From a virus, in the IMG/VR virus record IMGVR_UViG_3300030328_002851, positions 1 to 27,277 of that record: a stretch of DNA of 27,277 bases, one strand, 5' to 3'. The first letter of the stretch is position 1. Each line of letters begins with the position of its first letter. Made by a program: the position numbers and the translations under genes. Positions 24,710 to 27,277 of this stretch are shown in pieces. Under the pieces are notes generated by a model that saw only the letters and a program-made list of their open reading frames with translations, searched no databases and was not told where the DNA came from.

Positions 24710-24857
24710 CGCGTTCACGTTCCTCGTTGATTAGATTTTCCATATATTCTTCAATTGTTTGATTCGATACCTTATCAGAACCAAACGCAGCGAAGAACAG
24801 TAAACTAATCACAAGGATAAAAACGAACCACAATATTATTTCTACTGTACTTACCAT
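24699..24857 (-). CDS. Small membrane protein, 52 residues
   Basis: MVSTVEIILWFVFILVISLL opens a single transmembrane helix (about 5-25), followed by a polar tail that includes NQTIEEYMENLINEERER, an amphipathic charged helix. The ATG overlaps the exonuclease stop as TAATG (24857-24859), and GGAGG lies 10 nt upstream in the exonuclease's last codons. A short helix with a charged cytoplasmic tail would suit a membrane anchor or a small regulator; it does not have the two or three helices typical of most holins. No family is recognised. Confidence 0.6.
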   Translation of the reverse strand: MVSTVEIILWFVFILVISLLFFAAFGSDKVSNQTIEEYMENLINEERERGGT

Positions 24858-25465
24858 TACCACTCAACCTCCATTTTTGTTTCTTCTTCATCATCAATAG
24901 AATATCCTTTTACAAAACCATTATCTTTTCCATGTTTCCATAAATCATAAACTAATTGACAATCTTTAACACAATACTTAGCAACTTCTTCATAACCACC
25001 TGCTTTCCATACGACAGGTGCATCAGCACTATCCATTATCTTTTCAGAACCTAATGTGTGTTGAACTAAATTGTTTAGGCTATATCGTTGCTTTGTTATT
25101 GTACTAATTAATCTACTTGTGTCTAAGTATTGCTTTGTATTGAAATACTTGTTGATACAAAAAATATCCATAGCATCTCTTAATACAGGCAAATCAAAGG
25201 CAGCAATATTATGTCCTAGTAATATGCCACCTTCTTTATGTAGGTCATCTAAATCAAACTTAAGTTCTCTAAGTGATTTGATGACAGTACCGCTTTTTTG
25301 TAAATCGTCTAATGATTTCATCAGTTCTTGTTCTACATATACAGTTCCTACACTACCATCCCAAGTACAAACAACAGATGGCTGAAACATATGTGTATTG
25401 CTCCAACCACCTATATCATTGGCAAAGTTTTTTGTTTCGATATCAATCGCTACTACTTTACTCAT
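24857..25465 (-). CDS. DEDDy-type 3'-5' exonuclease
   Basis: This encodes 202 residues from ATG 25465. A longer in-frame start (25537) would run across a small membrane gene and is rejected, because the protein then begins just before motif I. Motif I is VVAIDIETK (D8, E10), motif II LLGHNIAAFDLPVL (D91), and motif III YCVKDCQLVYDL (Y164, D168). These are the DEDDy exonuclease motifs of the RNase H-like fold, as in DnaQ relatives and the exonuclease domains of family B polymerases. A YLDTSRLI segment at about 113-120 is also typical. It lacks a polymerase domain, so it is a free-standing proofreading, repair or recombination nuclease. It shares an operon with a DUF3987-like ATPase, consistent with a replication or recombination role. 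The start overlaps the previous stop as ATGA. Confidence 0.8.
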   Translation of the reverse strand: MSKVVAIDIETKNFANDIGGWSNTHMFQPSVVCTWDGSVGTVYVEQELMKSLDDLQKSGTVIKSLRELKFDLDDLHKEGGILLGHNIAAFDLPVLRDAMDIFCINKYFNTKQYLDTSRLISTITKQRYSLNNLVQHTLGSEKIMDSADAPVVWKAGGYEEVAKYCVKDCQLVYDLWKHGKDNGFVKGYSIDDEEETKMEVEW

Positions 25466-25590
25466 CCTATCCATACTCCTATGATTCCTGCGATAACTAT
25501 ACCTGTTACTCCAACAATTGTTTTTGTTGCTTCCCATACAGTCTCAGCATCGTGAATTAATACTTCTGATAATGTCGTTTCATCATCCAT
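25462..25590 (-). CDS. Small membrane protein, 42 residues
   Basis: MDDETTLSEVLIHDAETVWEATKT is an acidic, probably helical N-terminal part; TIVGVTGIVIAGIIGVWIG forms one transmembrane helix at the end (about 24-42). The ATG overlaps the DUF4177-like gene's stop (TAATG) and the TGA overlaps the exonuclease start (ATGA), so the frame fits exactly between its neighbours. A precise fit of this kind is strong evidence that it is a real gene despite its size. Its topology differs from the 52-aa protein downstream (helix at the C-terminus rather than the N-terminus). Function unknown. Confidence 0.65.
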   Translation of the reverse strand: MDDETTLSEVLIHDAETVWEATKTIVGVTGIVIAGIIGVWIG

Positions 25591-25832
25591 TATTCACCAC
25601 CACCCCATAGGCTACTTAGAGTTCTTTCTCTTTCTTCCTTTGGTTCTATAACCTTAACAATTTTCTTTCTTCTAAGAAATGTTACTATTTTATCAGTACC
25701 AATTGATAGATTATCATATGCAGCCCATCCTTCATCACCTTCTGCATTTAAATTATCTATCATATTTTTTGGGCCATTAATTATATTGAATACAAGAAAC
25801 TTATATTCATATTTATCTCCTTCATAACTCAT
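25590..25832 (-). CDS. DUF4177-like small protein
   Basis: This encodes 80 residues. The order YEYKFLVFNI, then IDNLNAEGDEGWAAYDNLSI, then KIVTFLRRKK follows DUF4177-type proteins (strand 'YEYKVV', helix ending in 'L..EGWEL', strand ending in 'LKR'), a small widespread family without assigned function. A basic and acidic C-terminal tail (RRKKIVKVIEPKEERER) extends beyond the domain. The start overlaps the ATPase stop as ATGA and its own stop overlaps the next start as TAATG. It sits between a probable helicase and an exonuclease, but nothing shows that it takes part in DNA metabolism. Confidence 0.6.
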   Translation of the reverse strand: MSYEGDKYEYKFLVFNIINGPKNMIDNLNAEGDEGWAAYDNLSIGTDKIVTFLRRKKIVKVIEPKEERERTLSSLWGGGE

Positions 25833-27268
25833 TCGTTTTCCTCCTTTAATTTAATATACGCACTTTTATCTATTTTCTTTTCTATGAAATATTCTTCAAT
25901 GCCTTTTTTCCACCAATTGTAAACTGTTGCTTGGCTCTTTTTAGTGTGCTTCCTAACCTCTTGTAATAACAATCTTTTGTGTACCCAACCCTCGCTTTTG
26001 TCCATTTTATTGTATATTCCTTTAAATACTCCAATATTCGCTTGTTCAGCAACGGCCTGTCTTTCAACTCTTAGGGCTTCATCAAGCCATGATACGAGGC
26101 TCTTATAACATTGTCGAACTAAATATGCAGCCTGTTCTACGTTTTTTGCAGTAACAATGAACCTTTTATCTTTATCGTTAATACTTGGGGCTTCAGCCAC
26201 CGCACATAATACTGCTAGTTTCTGTATGTGTTTTAATATTCTATTAATGAAAGTTTCAACCGCAGTAAACACTTCAGGTCTACTATGCTCGATATATTGT
26301 TCCATCAGAATACATTCTCTTAACAAAGCATCCTTTGCTCTAGGTGATATTCTGATTACTTTAAGAGGGTCTTGACCCACATCATCATATCTTTCTTTTA
26401 CAGCATCGTATATTTTTGCTAGAGCAACTGCATATTTTAACTTAGGTGCTTCTTTTTCTGTTATAGTACCAAAATCACTTATTAGTTGCCTTCTCATTTT
26501 CTTTTGTATATCTTGAGGAACTTCCCAAATAAATGTTAGAAGTCTTTGCAGTACCCCTTTTTCAGTAATAACTGAAGTAAGAGTTTTAGGTATATACGAT
26601 GTAGCATAAATAGAACGCTTACATCTACATTCAATAGGTTCATCACCTTGTTTTAACTTCTTAGATATAATCCATGTTTCTCCATGTAATGTATTCATAA
26701 ATGTATTAAGATATACAATTGCATTTTCTTTGTGTTGTGATTGTTTGAATATACCTGAATACTCAAACTCGTCCCATACTGCTAAACCTTCTCCGTCTAA
26801 CTGCCCTGGCACTTGCACTACGACATCAACTGTTCTTGTTCTTCCTTCTTCATCTTCAACTTCTTCTCTTTGTTGTTCAAAAGAACCAATTAACGCTGCA
26901 TCAGTATAATCAGTTATATCAAAAAGGTCAAACTCAGTACCATGCTTTTCATTGATTAACCTAAACGCTTCCTTAACAATAGGCAAATACCAATTGGTTA
27001 AAGTAGATTTACCTGTACCTGATGTTTGTAGCCAAAGAAACTGCAATCTAGTATCGTCAATATTAGCCCCACTAGGTATTGCTATCATATCTTTAACTAA
27101 CTGTCCTACCATGCAAAAGAAAGATAGCGTTGCAGGTGTGTAATTATAATTTGATGCTTTTACTGCATCTGCGGTATAACTAACCGCAACAGCAGGTAAG
27201 GTTACTTTAGTAACTTCTTCCTGCATACCATTATCTATAAAATTATAGTATAGTTCGTCTTCATCCAT
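25829..27268 (-). CDS. DUF3987-like P-loop ATPase, probable replicative helicase
   Basis: This encodes 479 residues from ATG 27268. Walker A is LWLQTSGTGKSTL (residues about 99-111), and Walker B-like acidic residues occur in EGLAVWDEFEY. Other recognisable parts are SFFCMVGQLVKDMI, DDTRLQFLW, DLFDITDYTDAAL, GIFKQSQHKEN and VLQRLLTFIWEVP. This is the style of DUF3987/YfjI-like ATPases, often found in phage replication modules beside or fused to primases. No primase active site is seen here, so the primase part would be elsewhere. The last 60 residues hold a helix-turn-helix-like stretch (TKKSQATVYNWWKKG) that may bind DNA. The bases before the start read GAAGAATAATGG, so an upstream gene probably ends here in a TAATG overlap. 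Confidence 0.65.
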   Translation of the reverse strand: MDEDELYYNFIDNGMQEEVTKVTLPAVAVSYTADAVKASNYNYTPATLSFFCMVGQLVKDMIAIPSGANIDDTRLQFLWLQTSGTGKSTLTNWYLPIVKEAFRLINEKHGTEFDLFDITDYTDAALIGSFEQQREEVEDEEGRTRTVDVVVQVPGQLDGEGLAVWDEFEYSGIFKQSQHKENAIVYLNTFMNTLHGETWIISKKLKQGDEPIECRCKRSIYATSYIPKTLTSVITEKGVLQRLLTFIWEVPQDIQKKMRRQLISDFGTITEKEAPKLKYAVALAKIYDAVKERYDDVGQDPLKVIRISPRAKDALLRECILMEQYIEHSRPEVFTAVETFINRILKHIQKLAVLCAVAEAPSINDKDKRFIVTAKNVEQAAYLVRQCYKSLVSWLDEALRVERQAVAEQANIGVFKGIYNKMDKSEGWVHKRLLLQEVRKHTKKSQATVYNWWKKGIEEYFIEKKIDKSAYIKLKEENE

Positions 27269-27277
27269 TATTCTTCT

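Noticed and set aside
25466-25537. N-terminal extension of the exonuclease to ATG 25537
   Set aside because: The extension (MGSNKNNCWSNRYSYRR...) is in the frame over the 42-aa membrane gene, has no ribosome-binding site, and the protein core begins with motif I a few residues after ATG 25465.
25071-25560. Plus-strand open frames opposite the exonuclease
   Set aside because: They run opposite a gene with all DEDDy motifs and have low-complexity Y/S-rich products with no domain.
1-27277. tRNA genes, integrase, attachment sites or insertion sequences
   Set aside because: No cloverleaf, transposase or recombinase frame and no flanking target duplications could be found by reading both strands.

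Overview
The window is a piece of an AT-rich tailed-virus genome (Caudoviricetes-like, long non-contractile tail by gene content). A left-to-right structural block fills about 1-24.5 kb, and a right-to-left, tightly overlapping block with DNA-metabolism genes fills about 24.5-27.3 kb. The two converge on a structured, probably terminating junction near 24.54-24.63 kb. Tandem peptide repeats in the fibre, LamG-like and 'SFPSSG...EIITYTGKSGNTLTGC'-type beta modules, and pelagic-phage-style fibre motifs suggest an uncultured marine virus. Ribosome-binding sites are often of the GGTGAT/GAGGTGAT type (before 1083, 8920 and 23139) and the right-hand ATPase is DUF3987-like. This is compatible with a marine archaeal virus, but a bacterial host is not excluded, and no capsid, terminase, polymerase or host-derived marker gene is visible to settle it.

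Layout of the plus strand: 3' end of a head-tail connector-like gene (to 341); small helical protein (343-561); tail-terminator-like protein (536-1063); very large major tail (tube) protein with inserted beta modules (1083-3236); a 170-nt structured gap; tail-assembly chaperone pair G/GT made by a predicted -1 frameshift at GGGAAAT (3411-3964); short tape-measure protein (3970-5490); distal-tail-like protein (5492-6232); LamG protein split by four tandem beta repeats (6242-8917); a 2458-residue tail-tip/hub protein (8920-16296); a small fibre-adaptor-like protein (16298-16675); a 2150-residue repeat-rich tail fibre (16675-23127); a beta-rich putative tip protein (23139-23828); a fibre-assembly-chaperone-like protein (23841-24128); and a small Cys/His/Asp protein (24135-24494).

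Layout of the minus strand, read right to left: DUF3987-like P-loop ATPase (27268-25829), DUF4177-like protein (25832-25590), a 42-aa membrane protein (25590-25462), a DEDDy 3'-5' exonuclease (25465-24857), a 52-aa membrane protein (24857-24699) and a 49-aa zinc-ribbon protein (24709-24560). Every junction is an ATGA, TAATG or short overlap, so these are likely translated as one coupled operon.

The structural genes together would build a short tail (506-aa tape measure) with a very large adsorption apparatus: the LamG protein, hub and fibre total about 5,500 residues. The most notable observations are the lambda-like frameshift site, the repeated beta module shared by the tail-tube protein and the LamG protein, the hub fold separated by about 1,400 residues of insertion, the three short genes in the minus operon, and a pseudoknot-like or alternative hairpin arrangement at the convergent junction.
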